Shown: positions 5,877-6,831 of the stretch, piece after piece
Position numbering within the stretch: position 1 is the stretch's first letter
Layout of the letters: every line of letters begins with the position of its first letter
Assembly (NCBI GenBank): GCA_038750655.1
Contig: JBCDGZ010000234.1
Coordinates: forward strand, 1-6,831
Direction: 5' to 3'
Length of the DNA: 6,831 nt
Source of the DNA: JBCDGZ01 sp038750655
GTDB lineage: Bacteria > Bacteroidota > Bacteroidia > Chitinophagales > Saprospiraceae
The notes under the pieces: generated by a model
The model's input: only the letters and a program-made list of their open reading frames with translations
The model's database searches: none
Told to the model about the DNA's origin: nothing
Translations under genes and position numbers: made by a program

Positions 5877-6164
5877 ATGTTCATTATAGATATTACTTAC
5901 AAAGTGGAGCTAGAGGTGGTAGATCAGTATTTACCAGCACATGTAGACTATCTCAAAAAGCAGTACGCCAATCATTTTTTCTTGCTATCTGGGAAGAAAG
6001 TTCCGAGAACCGGAGGAATCATATTGAGTCACTTGAAGGATAAAAATAGACTGCTGGCCATCCTGAAAGACGATCCTTTTTACGCCCATGACTTGGCGGA
6101 TTATCGAATCACAGAATTTCTTCCAAGTATGTCGACGGCGGAGTTAGCAACTTTTAAGGGCTAG
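5877..6164 (+). CDS. YciI-family protein
   Basis: Small cytoplasmic protein of 95 residues with the dimeric alpha/beta ferredoxin-like fold of the YciI family. Family features are visible in order: MFIIDITYK at the N-terminal strand, AHVDYLKKQYA with the conserved His22, LSGKKVPRTGGIIL (37-50), and ILKDDPFYAHDLADYRITEF (62-81). A GTG at 5856 would add seven polar residues. I chose the ATG at 5877 because YciI proteins normally begin MFII or similar, although neither start has a good Shine-Dalgarno sequence; AAGGA at 5840-5844 is 11 bases before the GTG. Most members lack a proven reaction; some relatives act as dehalogenase/dehydrochlorinase-like enzymes or as domains attached to sigma factors. 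It lies 35 bp after hxlR with no terminator between, so the two are probably co-transcribed. Confidence 0.85.
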   Translation: MFIIDITYKVELEVVDQYLPAHVDYLKKQYANHFFLLSGKKVPRTGGIILSHLKDKNRLLAILKDDPFYAHDLADYRITEFLPSMSTAELATFKG

Positions 6165-6260
6165 GCAGCCTGCTTCATCAATATCCTTTCCCAACGAACT
6201 TAGACCGCCCCTGAATCGTTCATCAACTGTTATCATCATCCAGTCACAAAGCCAACCCCT

Positions 6261-6638
6261 ATGCCCTCCCCTCAAACCCTCGAAGCCTTTATCCAAGCCG
6301 TTGAGCAGCAACCACACGATGAGGTCATCGCCCAATACTACACCGAAGATGCTTCCATTCAAGAAAACCAAAACGACCCCCGAGTAGGCCTGCCCAATCT
6401 CATCGAAAACGAGCGTAAGATGCTGCACCGCGCCCTCAATGTCCAATCGGCATGCATCCGCCCCTATTTTCAATCCGACAACAAGGTAGCCATTCGCTGG
6501 AAGTTCCGCTTCGAGTGGAAGGACCATTCGATTACGGAAATCGAAGAGATGGCGTATCAGGAATGGGAAGGAGAGAAAATCAAACGGGAGCAGTTTTTCT
6601 ACGATCCCCAGCAGTTTGTACCCAAGCCGGCGATTTAG
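6261..6638 (+). CDS. SnoaL/NTF2-like small protein
   Basis: Predicted protein of 125 residues with the cone-shaped alpha+beta NTF2-like fold. The N-terminal helix (LEAFIQAVEQ) leads into the family signature IAQYYTEDASIQENQ (about 23-37), which corresponds to the 'FYAEDA' segment of SnoaL-like proteins. Beta strands rich in Arg, Trp and Phe follow (VAIRWKFRFEW, 75-85), then EEMAYQEWEGEKIKREQFFY (94-113). NTF2-like proteins of this size include isomerases, cyclases and many uncharacterised pocket proteins, so no substrate can be named. The ATG at 6261 puts the first helix at the usual place; no Shine-Dalgarno sequence is visible. It follows the yciI-like gene by 96 bp on the same strand without a clear terminator. 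Its more GC-rich codon use differs from hxlR and yciI, so it may be an independent gene. Confidence 0.82.
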   Translation: MPSPQTLEAFIQAVEQQPHDEVIAQYYTEDASIQENQNDPRVGLPNLIENERKMLHRALNVQSACIRPYFQSDNKVAIRWKFRFEWKDHSITEIEEMAYQEWEGEKIKREQFFYDPQQFVPKPAI

Positions 6639-6831
6639 TAGCGACTCTATAGCCAAAGAAATTTTGTCCCTTGATATTCCCCTGAAAAATTCTTAGACAT
6701 TGGACTTCATTTTCTTTCCTACGTTCAAAGGAGTTTGAAGAATAATCCTTCTATTTTTTATAGCGGCCACCGAACATTGGTACTACTCAAGAGTTCTATG
6801 AATAAACGCTAAAATTAAATCCCGAATATGC
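6639..6831. other. Right-hand non-coding end of the window
   Basis: No credible reading frame on either strand. A perfect palindrome TTCAAA-GGAG-TTTGAA (6724-6739) is present and could be a binding site or weak hairpin; it lacks a directly following T tract, although a T-rich run occurs about 13 bases later (6753-6759). The edge is AT-rich, as expected of an upstream or downstream region. Confidence 0.4.

Noticed and set aside
6144..6656. A 170-codon minus-strand frame opposite the NTF2-like gene
   Set aside because: It is a shadow of the NTF2-like gene, which has a family signature on the plus strand.

Overview
The window looks like a piece of a Bacteroidota chromosome, most plausibly a Saprospiria/Lewinella-like marine bacterium. 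The grounds are: a secreted esterase ending in a type IX secretion (T9SS) C-terminal sorting domain with a YPNP motif; a Bacteroidota-type -7 promoter box (TAnnTTTG) in front of the HxlR gene; genes that mostly lack Shine-Dalgarno sequences; and a tRNA without encoded CCA. The species assignment is inference.

Layout. (1) 2-1228, plus strand: AT-rich, 5'-truncated gene for a TPR-like helical-repeat protein that enters from beyond the left edge. (2) 1229-1907: non-coding stretch holding tRNA-His(GUG) on the minus strand (1444-1517), a strong bidirectional terminator hairpin (1529-1567) just upstream of that tRNA, and an AT-rich leader. (3) 1908-4769, plus strand: two exported hydrolases, a PHB-depolymerase/feruloyl-esterase-like alpha/beta hydrolase with T9SS signal and an archaeal-type (GH13_7-like) alpha-amylase lipoprotein, closed by an intrinsic terminator at 4802-4837. 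(4) 4852-6164: a DoxX-family membrane protein on the minus strand facing away from an HxlR-family regulator and a YciI-family protein on the plus strand. The regulator is preceded by a tandem 20-bp repeat built of CTAC/GTAG arms that overlaps its predicted promoter. (5) 6261-6638, plus strand: a SnoaL/NTF2-like small protein, then 193 bp with no gene.

How they may work together. The esterase and amylase probably act outside the cell on polymer debris (ester-decorated polysaccharide or polyester, and alpha-glucan), although there is no SusC/SusD pair or regulator to make this a canonical polysaccharide utilisation locus. The hxlR-yciI pair with divergent doxX resembles small redox/electrophile-responsive modules controlled by an autoregulating HxlR protein; the NTF2-like gene may or may not belong to it.

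No wholly new system is evident. The most interesting points are the archaeal-type amylase that has lost the zinc site and adjacent cysteine pair of the hyperthermophilic enzymes, the tandem operator before hxlR, and the terminator placed only 11 bp before a tRNA gene.
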